From contig CBIHON010000050.1 in NCBI GenBank assembly GCA_966211965.1, forward strand, positions 1-36,421: a stretch of DNA of 36,421 nt. The letters are read 5' to 3'. The DNA comes from CBIHON01 sp966211965 (lineage in GTDB: Bacteria; Pseudomonadota; Gammaproteobacteria; Burkholderiales; Burkholderiaceae_D). The notes beneath the pieces were generated by a model that worked only from the letters and a program-made list of their open reading frames with translations, had not been told where the DNA came from and ran no database searches. The translations under genes and the position numbers were made by a program. This document shows positions 7,888 through 14,948 of the stretch, in pieces (position 1 is the stretch's first letter; every line of letters starts with the position of its first letter).

Positions 7888-7974
7888 GCGAGGATGGCGA
7901 AATTGGTAGACGCACCAGGTTTAGGTCCTGACGCCAGCAATGGTGTGGGGGTTCGAGTCCCCCTCCTCGCACCA
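7888..7974 (+). tRNA. tRNA-Leu (anticodon UAG)
   Basis: An 87-nt tRNA. The acceptor stem GCGAGGA pairs with TCCTCGC, then discriminator A and an encoded CCA (7972-7974). The anticodon loop TTTAGGT places TAG at 7922-7924; the long variable arm (class II tRNA) and the T-arm GGGGGTTCGAGTCCCCC are present. The outermost anticodon-stem pair looks like C-A rather than C-G. The tig start codon is only 29 nt beyond the CCA end, so tRNA and mRNA are probably cut from one transcript. Confidence 0.96.
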
Positions 7975-8003
7975 CAGAATTCTTTATTTTTTGGATGATT
8001 CAC

Positions 8004-9353
8004 ATGGCAACTGCAGTCGAAACTCTGGACAAACTTGAACGTCGTATCACGATTACGCTGCCGCTGGCCGATGTGCAGGCGGAAGTTGAAAAGCAGCTTA
8101 AAGTCCGCGCTCGCACCGCAAAAGCGGCAGGCTTTCGTCCGGGCAAAGTGCCTCTGAAAATGGTCGCGGCCCAGTACGGCTATCAAGTTGAAACCGAAGT
8201 GTTGAACGCCAAGGTCAGCCGCGCGTTCAATGACGCCGCTAACGAAAACAACCTGCGCGTTGCCGGTTATCCGAAGATCGAAGCGAAAACTGCTCCGGAT
8301 GCCACAGACGGTTTGATCAGATTCGATGCTACGTTTGAAATCTATCCAGAAGTCAAGATCGGCGATCTGTCGACTGCAGAAGTCGAGAAGGCCAAGACCG
8401 AAGTCGGCGATGCTGAAATCGACAAGACCATCGGTATTCTGCGCAAGCAACGCGTGCACTACCATGTCAAAGGCGAGCAGGGCGCACATGGTGACGGCGG
8501 CGCCGACCAGTCTGCACAAAATGGCGATCGCGTCACCATCGATTTCGTCGGCAAGATCGACGGCGTTGAGTTCCAGGGCGGCAAAGCAGACGACTACGCT
8601 TTTGTTCTGGGGGAAGAGCGTATGCTGCCTGAATTCGAGGCGGCGGCGATCGGCCTGAAGGTCGGCGAATCCAAAACCTTCTCGCTGGCTTTTCCTGCCG
8701 ATTATCACGGCAAGGACGTTGCCGGCAAAACTGCGGAATTCACCATCAAGCTGAAAAAGCTCGAATGGGCGCACCTGCCTGAAGTCGATGCGGAATTTGC
8801 CAAGTCGCTGGGTGTGGAAGACGGCGATCTGCAAAAAATGCGTGCCGATATTAAGATGAACCTGGAGCGCGAAGTCGGCGGCCGGGTCAAAGGCAAGACC
8901 AAGGACAGCGTGATGGATGCGCTGATCAAAATCACCGAGATGGATGTGCCGAAAGCCTTGATCGATCAGGATGTTGAGCGTCTGGTGGAAATGACACGCC
9001 AGGACATGGCGCAACGTGGCATGAACGTCAAGGACATGCCATTCCCGCCGGAACTGTTTACCGCACAGGCAGAGCGCCGGGTACGCTTGGGGCTGATTCT
9101 GGCCGAGATCGTGAAGGCCAACAATTTGCAGGCGACGCAGGAACAGGTCAAGGCGCAAGTGGAAGATTTTGCGCAGAGCTATGAAGATCCGCAGCAAGTT
9201 CTGAAATATTATTTTAGCGATCGCCGTCGCTTGGCTGAGGTAGAAGCCCTTGTTTTGGAAGAAAACGTCGTCAATTACGTGCTGAGCAAAGCCAAGGTAA
9301 CCGAAAAGTTGGTTGCATTCGACGATTTGATGGCGCAAAACGCACAAGCGTAA
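8004..9353 (+). CDS. tig: Trigger factor, ribosome-associated chaperone and prolyl isomerase
   Basis: Trigger factor binds ribosomal protein L23 at the exit tunnel and shields nascent chains. The 449-residue protein has the ribosome-binding signature GFRPGKVP at 43-50, an FKBP-type PPIase domain at about 165-255 (NGDRVTIDFVGKIDG...FVLGEERMLPEFEAA) and a long alpha-helical C-terminal chaperone domain. An in-frame ATG exists 9 bp upstream (7995), but MATAVETLDKLERR is the usual family N-terminus and GGAT lies at a proper distance before 8004. It stands between tRNA-Leu and clpP, the order common in Gram-negative tig-clpPX clusters. It probably shares a transcript with both neighbours: 25 bp separate it from clpP and no terminator is seen there. 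Confidence 0.97.
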   Translation: MATAVETLDKLERRITITLPLADVQAEVEKQLKVRARTAKAAGFRPGKVPLKMVAAQYGYQVETEVLNAKVSRAFNDAANENNLRVAGYPKIEAKTAPDATDGLIRFDATFEIYPEVKIGDLSTAEVEKAKTEVGDAEIDKTIGILRKQRVHYHVKGEQGAHGDGGADQSAQNGDRVTIDFVGKIDGVEFQGGKADDYAFVLGEERMLPEFEAAAIGLKVGESKTFSLAFPADYHGKDVAGKTAEFTIKLKKLEWAHLPEVDAEFAKSLGVEDGDLQKMRADIKMNLEREVGGRVKGKTKDSVMDALIKITEMDVPKALIDQDVERLVEMTRQDMAQRGMNVKDMPFPPELFTAQAERRVRLGLILAEIVKANNLQATQEQVKAQVEDFAQSYEDPQQVLKYYFSDRRRLAEVEALVLEENVVNYVLSKAKVTEKLVAFDDLMAQNAQA

Positions 9354-9378
9354 AAAGCGCTCTCCATAAGGAAAGTAC

Positions 9379-10005
9379 ATGACCAGTACAACACGTAATT
9401 CTGCGCTTGATACCGAAATGCTCGGTATGGTGCCGATGGTTATTGAACAAAGCGGCCGCGGCGAACGTGCTTACGACATCTATTCGCGGCTGTTGAAAGA
9501 GCGCGTAATTTTTCTGGTCGGGCCGGTTAATGACCATGCCGCAAACCTGATCGTCGCGCAGTTGCTGTTTCTGGAAAGCGAAAATCCGGACAAGGATATT
9601 TCGTTGTATATCAACTCTCCCGGCGGCTCGGTTTCGGCCGGCATGGCGATTTATGACACCATGCAATTCATTAAACCGGAAGTTTCCACTCTCTGTACTG
9701 GTTTGGCAGCGTCGATGGGGGCTTTCCTGCTGGCTGCCGGCGCAAAGGGGAAACGTTTTTCGCTGCCGAATTCGCGCATCATGATTCACCAGCCGTCAGG
9801 CGGTGCGCAAGGTCAAGCGACGGACATCGAAATCCAGGCGCGGGAGATTTTGTACTTACGCGAGCGTTTGAATGGAATCCTGGCGGAAAAAACCGGTCGG
9901 AACATCGAGGAAATTCGTAAAGATACCGAACGTGATAATTTCATGTCTGCCGATCAGGCGGCAGAATATGGCATGATCGACAAGGTATTGACCAGCCGCG
10001 CCTAA
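9379..10005 (+). CDS. clpP: ATP-dependent Clp protease proteolytic subunit
   Basis: Tetradecameric serine protease that degrades substrates fed by ClpX or ClpA. The 208-residue protein has the complete triad: Ser112 in GLAASMGAF, His137 in MIHQPSGG and Asp186 in DTERDNFMS, each matching E. coli ClpP with an offset of one. The N-terminus (about 14 residues) should be removed by autoprocessing, as in the family. AGGAAAG precedes the ATG at 9379. It follows tig by 25 bp. A strong intrinsic terminator follows before clpX, so ClpP and ClpX amounts may be set separately. Confidence 0.98.
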   Translation: MTSTTRNSALDTEMLGMVPMVIEQSGRGERAYDIYSRLLKERVIFLVGPVNDHAANLIVAQLLFLESENPDKDISLYINSPGGSVSAGMAIYDTMQFIKPEVSTLCTGLAASMGAFLLAAGAKGKRFSLPNSRIMIHQPSGGAQGQATDIEIQAREILYLRERLNGILAEKTGRNIEEIRKDTERDNFMSADQAAEYGMIDKVLTSRA

Positions 10006-10027
10006 TCGCAGAGTCCATGCGGAAAAT

Positions 10028-10060
10028 GCCCGGACGCGAATACGTTCGGGCGTTTTTTTT
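10028..10060 (+). terminator. Rho-independent terminator between clpP and clpX
   Basis: GCCCGGACG (10028-10036) pairs with CGTTCGGGC (10043-10051) with one G-T wobble, a 6-nt loop and a run of eight T (10053-10060). It is a textbook intrinsic terminator placed inside a gene pair that is often co-transcribed. Confidence 0.85.
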
Positions 10061-10160
10061 AGGGCGACTTCTTTTCAACTTTTGCGATTTTCTTGCGTAG
10101 CGGCGTGACGAATCAGGAATTCGCGGGTAATATCAAACCAACCTACAACCATACTTTGCC

Positions 10161-11432
10161 ATGTCAGACAAAAAATCCTCCAGCGGCGAAAAATTGCTTT
10201 ATTGCTCGTTTTGCGGCAAAAGCCAACACGAGGTAAAAAAGCTCATTGCCGGGCCGTCCGTATTCATCTGTGATGAGTGTATCGATTTATGTAACGACAT
10301 CATCAGCGATGAAGCATCCAGTATAGAGCCGGTGACGGGCGGTAAATCCGATTTGCCGACGCCCCATGAGATCTGCGAATTGCTCGGTCAATACGTGATT
10401 GGGCAAGAGACCGCCAAGCGTATTCTCTCCGTCGCAGTGTACAACCATTACAAGCGGCTAAAGCATCTCGGTAAGAAAGATGATGTCGAGCTGGCGAAGA
10501 GTAACATTCTACTCGTTGGTCCGACCGGCTCTGGCAAGACATTGCTGGCCCAAACCTTGGCGCGCATGTTGAATGTGCCGTTTGTAATTGCCGACGCCAC
10601 CACTCTGACGGAAGCCGGCTACGTTGGCGAAGATGTCGAGAATATCATTCAAAAGCTTTTGCAAAACTGCAATTATGAAGTTGAAAAAGCACAAAAAGGC
10701 ATCGTCTATATCGATGAGATCGACAAGATTTCACGTAAATCGGACAACCCCTCCATTACCCGCGACGTATCGGGTGAGGGTGTGCAGCAAGCCTTGCTGA
10801 AGTTGATAGAAGGCACCATGGCTTCGGTGCCGCCACAGGGCGGTCGCAAGCACCCGAACCAGGATTTCGTGCAAATTGATACGACGAATATCATGTTCAT
10901 TTGCGGTGGCGCTTTCGACGGTTTGGCAAAGATTATTTCGAATCGCTCGGAAAAGAGCGGCATTGGATTTTCTGCCACGGTCAAAAGCCAGAAGGAACGT
11001 ACCGCCAGTGAAGTGCTGATGGAAGCCGAGCCGGAAGATTTGATTAAGTTTGGTTTGATTCCCGAATTGGTTGGGCGGTTGCCGGTTGTTGCAACACTGA
11101 GCGAACTAACCGAAGAAGCGCTGATCCAAATATTGCTTGAGCCAAAGAATGCGTTGATCAAGCAATATTCCAAGCTGTTGCAAATGGAAGGCGCTGAGCT
11201 CGAAGTACGGCCTGCAGCATTGCACGCCATCGCAAGAAAAGCGTTGGCACGCAAGACTGGTGCCCGCGGTTTGCGTTCGATTCTCGAACATGCCTTGCTG
11301 GATGTGATGTATGAATTACCCAATCAGCAGAATGTCGCCAAGGTGGTCATTGACGAAAACACGATTACCAACGGCGCCAAACCTTTGTTGATTTACCACG
11401 AACAGCCTAAGGTTTCCGGAGGGAAGCAGTAA
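10161..11432 (+). CDS. clpX: ClpX, AAA+ unfoldase subunit of ClpXP
   Basis: Hexameric ATPase that recognises tagged proteins, unfolds them and threads them into ClpP. The 423-residue protein has an N-terminal zinc-binding domain with Cys15, Cys18, Cys37 and Cys40, Walker A GPTGSGKT at 120-127, the GYVG pore-1 loop at 153-156, Walker B IVYIDEID at 181-188 and the RKH loop at 229-231. The C-terminal sensor-2 region contains KTGARGLRSILE. The start MSDKKSSSGEKLLYCSFCGK is the family N-terminus, although no clear Shine-Dalgarno precedes it. A terminator upstream implies a separate promoter or read-through from clpP; I could not identify the promoter in the 155-bp gap. Confidence 0.98.
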   Translation: MSDKKSSSGEKLLYCSFCGKSQHEVKKLIAGPSVFICDECIDLCNDIISDEASSIEPVTGGKSDLPTPHEICELLGQYVIGQETAKRILSVAVYNHYKRLKHLGKKDDVELAKSNILLVGPTGSGKTLLAQTLARMLNVPFVIADATTLTEAGYVGEDVENIIQKLLQNCNYEVEKAQKGIVYIDEIDKISRKSDNPSITRDVSGEGVQQALLKLIEGTMASVPPQGGRKHPNQDFVQIDTTNIMFICGGAFDGLAKIISNRSEKSGIGFSATVKSQKERTASEVLMEAEPEDLIKFGLIPELVGRLPVVATLSELTEEALIQILLEPKNALIKQYSKLLQMEGAELEVRPAALHAIARKALARKTGARGLRSILEHALLDVMYELPNQQNVAKVVIDENTITNGAKPLLIYHEQPKVSGGKQ

Positions 11433-11530
11433 AGGTAAAAAATCTTGTGAAAAAGCAGCAGTTTAGGGCTGTTATTTTTTGCGGAAGCAGTACAATTTAA
11501 TCCAACAAGGATCACTCAGGCTTCCATAGT

Positions 11531-11567
11531 AAAGCCACCCGAGGGCGACTTCGTGCGTGGCTTTTTT
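11531..11567 (+). terminator. Terminator after clpX
   Basis: AAAGCCAC (11531-11538) pairs with GTGGCTTT (11557-11564), followed by further T residues. The loop is 18 nt and could fold further. The rest of the 247-bp clpX-lon gap shows no convincing promoter; I looked for a sigma-32 type CTTGAAA/CCCCAT pair and did not find a good one. Confidence 0.65.
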
Positions 11568-11679
11568 GTTGGCTTGTTGCACATTTGTTGCGTTCCTGCA
11601 GTGATTTTTGTTGGAAACTGGGCTTGTGTTTCAAGCTCTCGCGCCAACATCATTAACGTGTTTTTTGATAAGGCCCGTC

Positions 11680-14091
11680 ATGACAACTACTACACTCACT
11701 GAACAAACCCAACTTCCGTTGTTGCCTCTGCGGGATGTCGTTGTTTTTCCGCATATGGTAATACCCTTATTCGTTGGGCGCCCGAAGTCGATCAAGGCTC
11801 TTGAAGCGGCGATGGAGCAGGGCAAAAGCATCATGCTCGCGGCACAGAAAGCTGCGGCGAAAGACGAGCCTTCCGCCGATGATATTTATGAAATCGGCTG
11901 CGTGGCGAATATCCTGCAAATGCTGAAGCTCCCGGACGGCACGGTAAAAGTGCTGGTCGAGGGCGCGCAGCGCGCACGTATTCATCACATCAGCGAACTG
12001 GACACGCATTTCGTGGCCGAATTGACTCCGGTTGAATCCGAAACGGGCGATGAGTCTGAAGTCGAGGCGATGCGCCGCGCGATTGTTCAACAGTTCGATC
12101 AGTACGTAAAACTGAATAAAAAAATCCCGCCCGAGATTTTGACCTCTCTGGCAGGGATTGATGATGCCGGCCGCTTGGCCGATACCATCGCGGCGCATTT
12201 GCCGCTGAAGCTGGAACAGAAGCAGGTCATTCTTGAAATCTTCAACGTTGCGAAGCGCTACGAGCATTTGCTTGGACAGCTCGAGGGAGAACTCGACATT
12301 CTGCAGGTCGAAAAACGCATCCGCGGACGCGTCAAGCGGCAGATGGAAAAATCGCAGCGCGAGTATTACTTGAACGAGCAGGTCAAGGCGATTCAGAAGG
12401 AACTCGGCGAGGGCGAGGAAGGTGCCGATCTGGATGATCTCGAAAAGAAGATCATCGCGGCCAAGATGCCGAAGGAAGCGCGAGAGAAGGCCGACAGCGA
12501 GTTGAAAAAACTCAAGCTGATGTCGCCGATGTCAGCCGAAGCGACGGTGGTGCGTAACTACATCGATACGCTGCTCGGGCTCCCTTGGAAGAAAAAATCC
12601 AAGGTGAACAACGATCTCGCCAATGCTGAAAAGGTGTTGGAAGACGATCACTACGGGCTTGAAAAGGTAAAGGAACGCATCCTGGAGTATCTCGCGGTCC
12701 AGCAACGCGTCGACAAGCTGAAAGCGCCGATCCTCTGCTTCGTCGGGCCTCCCGGTGTCGGCAAGACTTCGCTCGGACAATCGATTGCGCGCGCTACCAA
12801 TCGCAAGTTCGTGCGAATGGCCTTGGGTGGCGTGCGCGATGAGGCGGAAATTCGTGGACATCGCCGTACCTATATCGGATCGATGCCTGGCAAGATTTTG
12901 CAAAGCTTGGCGAAAACCGGTGTGCGCAACCCCTTGTTCCTGCTTGATGAAATTGACAAGCTGGGCATGGATTTCAGAGGAGATCCCTCTTCGGCACTGC
13001 TGGAGGTGCTGGATCCGGAGCAGAATCACACCTTCTCCGACCACTACGTCGAAGTCGATTTCGACTTGTCGGACGTGATGTTTGTGGCGACCTCGAATTC
13101 CTACAACATTCCGCCGGCACTTCTGGATCGGATGGAAGTGATTCGGCTGTCGGGCTATACCGAAGATGAAAAGACCAGCATCGCGCAACGTTACCTGCTG
13201 CCGAAGCAGATCAAAAACAACGGCTTGAAGGAAGAGGAAATCAGCGTTTCCGAATCGGCCGTGCGCGATATTATTCGCTACTACACGCGAGAAGCCGGCG
13301 TGCGCTCTCTTGAGCGCGAGGTGTCGAAAATCTGCCGCAAGGTCGTGAAAATGCTGCTGCTCAAAAAGCAGGACAAAAAGGTTGTCGTCACTTCGAAGAA
13401 CATCGACAAGTTTCTTGGTGTGCGGCGCTTCGACTTCGGTATGGCGGAAAAGGAAAATCAGGTCGGCCAAGTGGTGGGGCTGGCGTGGACCGAAGTCGGT
13501 GGTGATTTGCTGACGATTGAGGCCATGACGATGCCCGGCAAAGGCGGGGTCATACGTACGGGTACTCTGGGCGATGTGATGAAGGAGTCGATCGAGGCGG
13601 CGCGGACTGTGGTGCGCAGCCGCGCCAAGAAGCTCGGCATCAAGAATGACATCTTCGAAAAGAGTGACATTCACATTCACGTACCGGAAGGTGCGACGCC
13701 GAAGGATGGTCCGTCCGCAGGTATTGCGATGACGACGGCCTTGGTTTCGGTATTCACCGGTATACCGGTGCGTGCCGATGTGGCGATGACGGGTGAGATT
13801 ACGCTGCGAGGCGAAGTATTGCCGATCGGTGGGTTAAAAGAGAAGCTGCTGGCAGCACATCGCGGTGGCATCAAAACCGTTTTGATCCCCGAGCAGAACG
13901 TCAAGGATCTCGCGGAAATCCCCGACAACGTCAAGAACAAACTTGAGATTGTTCCTGTGCGTTGGATTGACAAGGTGCTTGAGGTTGCGCTGGAAAGACA
14001 ACCCGTTCCCTTGACCGAGGAAGAGGCTGCAGTGGCGACTAGCGTCGCTCAGCCGGCAGCACCAACCGACTCGACCGTGGTGAAACACTGA
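11680..14091 (+). CDS. lon: Lon protease (ATP-dependent serine protease La)
   Basis: Cytosolic AAA+ protease that degrades misfolded and short-lived regulatory proteins. The frame is open from 11608, but I start at ATG 11680: MTTTTLTEQTQLPLLPLRDV is the family N-terminus and AAGG lies 6 nt upstream. This gives 803 residues, close to the family's roughly 780-820. Order: LonN substrate-binding domain (about 12-205), coiled-coil region, AAA+ module with Walker A GPPGVGKT at 356-363 and Walker B FLLDEIDK, then the protease domain with catalytic Ser679 (PKDGPSAG) and Lys722 (GGLKEK), the same numbers as E. coli Lon. The tail after about residue 780 is low-complexity (TEEEAAVATSVAQPAAP). It is flanked by terminators on both sides, so it is probably monocistronic. 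Confidence 0.98.
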   Translation: MTTTTLTEQTQLPLLPLRDVVVFPHMVIPLFVGRPKSIKALEAAMEQGKSIMLAAQKAAAKDEPSADDIYEIGCVANILQMLKLPDGTVKVLVEGAQRARIHHISELDTHFVAELTPVESETGDESEVEAMRRAIVQQFDQYVKLNKKIPPEILTSLAGIDDAGRLADTIAAHLPLKLEQKQVILEIFNVAKRYEHLLGQLEGELDILQVEKRIRGRVKRQMEKSQREYYLNEQVKAIQKELGEGEEGADLDDLEKKIIAAKMPKEAREKADSELKKLKLMSPMSAEATVVRNYIDTLLGLPWKKKSKVNNDLANAEKVLEDDHYGLEKVKERILEYLAVQQRVDKLKAPILCFVGPPGVGKTSLGQSIARATNRKFVRMALGGVRDEAEIRGHRRTYIGSMPGKILQSLAKTGVRNPLFLLDEIDKLGMDFRGDPSSALLEVLDPEQNHTFSDHYVEVDFDLSDVMFVATSNSYNIPPALLDRMEVIRLSGYTEDEKTSIAQRYLLPKQIKNNGLKEEEISVSESAVRDIIRYYTREAGVRSLEREVSKICRKVVKMLLLKKQDKKVVVTSKNIDKFLGVRRFDFGMAEKENQVGQVVGLAWTEVGGDLLTIEAMTMPGKGGVIRTGTLGDVMKESIEAARTVVRSRAKKLGIKNDIFEKSDIHIHVPEGATPKDGPSAGIAMTTALVSVFTGIPVRADVAMTGEITLRGEVLPIGGLKEKLLAAHRGGIKTVLIPEQNVKDLAEIPDNVKNKLEIVPVRWIDKVLEVALERQPVPLTEEEAAVATSVAQPAAPTDSTVVKH

Positions 14092-14102
14092 GCTTTAATG
14101 CT

Positions 14103-14133
14103 AAAAAAAGCGCTCCTTGGAGCGCTTTTTTTT
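14103..14133. terminator. Strong bidirectional-type terminator after lon
   Basis: Seven A, then GCGCTCC and its exact complement GGAGCGC separated by TT, then T-run to 14133. The A and T tracts make it functional on either strand in principle. It starts 12 bp after the lon stop. Confidence 0.92.
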
Positions 14134-14224
14134 ATGGTGTTCCAAGTGGCCGGTTCGGCTGCTAAAACACAGACATTGAAACGGCTGGAAACAAGCTGTG
14201 ACAAGGCTTGCGCCGTCAAACAGC

Positions 14225-14253
14225 TTGACATGAGACTGGGGCACTTGTTTAAT
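14225..14253 (+). promoter_or_regulatory. Strong sigma-70 promoter of hupB
   Basis: TTGACA (14225-14230, perfect -35) and TTTAAT (14248-14253, 5 of 6) are separated by exactly 17 bp. The predicted start near 14260 gives a 5' leader of about 90 nt before the GTG of hupB. This fits a highly expressed nucleoid protein gene isolated from lon by the preceding terminator. Confidence 0.8.
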
Positions 14254-14350
14254 ACCTGCTGCAGATTTTCTCTGCATTACGTTCTGGATGCATGATGGAA
14301 AACGAGTGAAGAGCACCATGGCGGAATTCAACCTTTGTGAGGGGGCGTAA

Positions 14351-14623
14351 GTGAATAAAACCGAACTAATCGATCACATTGCCAAGACTGCGGATATATC
14401 CAAGGCAGCGGCAACGCGCGCACTCGAAGCGCTGATCGGTGCTGTTAAAACCACGCTGAAAAAAAATGGTACCGTGACCCTTGTTGGGTTCGGTACATTT
14501 TCAGTGGGAAAACGCGCTGCACGGACCGGGCGCAATCCCCGTACCGGTGACGCAATCAAGATCAAGGCAGCCAAGGTTCCGAAATTTAAGCCTGGCAAAG
14601 CATTGAAAGATGCGGTAAACTAG
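14351..14623 (+). CDS. hupB: DNA-binding protein HU-beta
   Basis: Small (90 residues) histone-like nucleoid protein that binds and bends DNA as a dimer. Family features: N-terminal helices (MNKTELIDHIAKTADISKA), the GFGTFSV segment, and the signature arm with RTGRNPRTGDAIKI, whose Pro intercalates into DNA; the C-terminus is VPKFKPGKALKDAVN. The start codon is GTG at 14351, preceded by the G-rich GAGGGGGC. The position after lon is typical of Gram-negative genomes. A 7-bp inverted repeat without a T-run (14629-14650) follows the stop, so transcription may continue into the two tRNA genes. Confidence 0.96.
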   Translation: MNKTELIDHIAKTADISKAAATRALEALIGAVKTTLKKNGTVTLVGFGTFSVGKRAARTGRNPRTGDAIKIKAAKVPKFKPGKALKDAVN

Positions 14624-14628
14624 CTTCT

Positions 14629-14650
14629 TTGACGTGGTGACAAACGTCAA
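14629..14650. other. Hairpin between hupB and tRNA-Val
   Basis: TTGACGT (14629-14635) and ACGTCAA (14644-14650) are perfect inverted repeats with an 8-nt loop. There is no T-run, so it is not a normal terminator; it may stabilise the hupB mRNA 3' end or be an operator. TTGACG also resembles a -35 box, but no matching -10 is evident. Confidence 0.4.
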
Positions 14651-14679
14651 TTGGTAGTTGGCTGGCTAAGTTGAAGAAA

Positions 14680-14755
14680 GGGTGCTTAGCTCAGTTGGTA
14701 GAGCGGCGCCCTTACAAGGCGTAGGTCGGGAGTTCGAGCCTCTCAGCACCCACCA
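14680..14755 (+). tRNA. tRNA-Val (anticodon UAC)
   Basis: A 76-nt tRNA. GGGTGCT pairs with AGCACCC, then discriminator A and encoded CCA (14753-14755). The anticodon stem CGCCC/GGCG encloses CTTACAA with TAC at 14713-14715. D-arm AGCTCAGTTGGTAGAGC and T-loop TTCGAGC are canonical. It is 39 nt before tRNA-Asp. Confidence 0.98.
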
Positions 14756-14794
14756 ACAGCCAGATTATCGGACGCTGTAAAGTTTAAGTTGTTA

Positions 14795-14871
14795 GGAGTG
14801 GTAGTTCAGTCGGTTAGAATACCGGCCTGTCACGCCGGGGGTCGCGGGTTCGAGTCCCGTCCACTCCGCCA
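14795..14871 (+). tRNA. tRNA-Asp (anticodon GUC)
   Basis: A 77-nt tRNA. GGAGTGG pairs with CCACTCC, then discriminator G and encoded CCA (14869-14871). The anticodon loop CTGTCAC gives GTC at 14829-14831. The tandem Val-Asp pair between hupB and ppiD is probably one transcript, ended by the terminator 6 nt downstream. Confidence 0.98.
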
Positions 14872-14876
14872 AAATC

Positions 14877-14905
14877 AAAAAGGCGAACGAAAGTTCGCCT
14901 TTTTT
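14877..14905 (+). terminator. Terminator after tRNA-Asp
   Basis: A-run, GGCGAAC (14882-14888), GAAA tetraloop, GTTCGCC (14893-14899), then six T. A perfect 7-bp GC-rich stem with a GNRA loop. Confidence 0.92.
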
Positions 14906-14948
14906 CATATGTGCTAGAAATAGCGCAATCTGTCCATGAGCAAAGACC

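Noticed and set aside
7845..9380. 511-codon minus-strand frame opposite tig
   Set aside because: It reads antisense through tRNA-Leu, giving the well-known spurious peptide with GARRGTRTPTPLLASGPKPG, and lies opposite a certain tig gene.
11433..11679. Heat-shock (sigma-32) promoter before lon
   Set aside because: CTTGTGAAAA near 11443 resembles a -35 element, but no CCCCAT-type -10 follows at proper spacing.
14098..14295. 65-codon plus-strand frame with a hydrophobic start after lon
   Set aside because: Its first codons are the lon terminator hairpin, and its body overlaps the hupB promoter; the signal-peptide look is a by-product of the T-rich stem.
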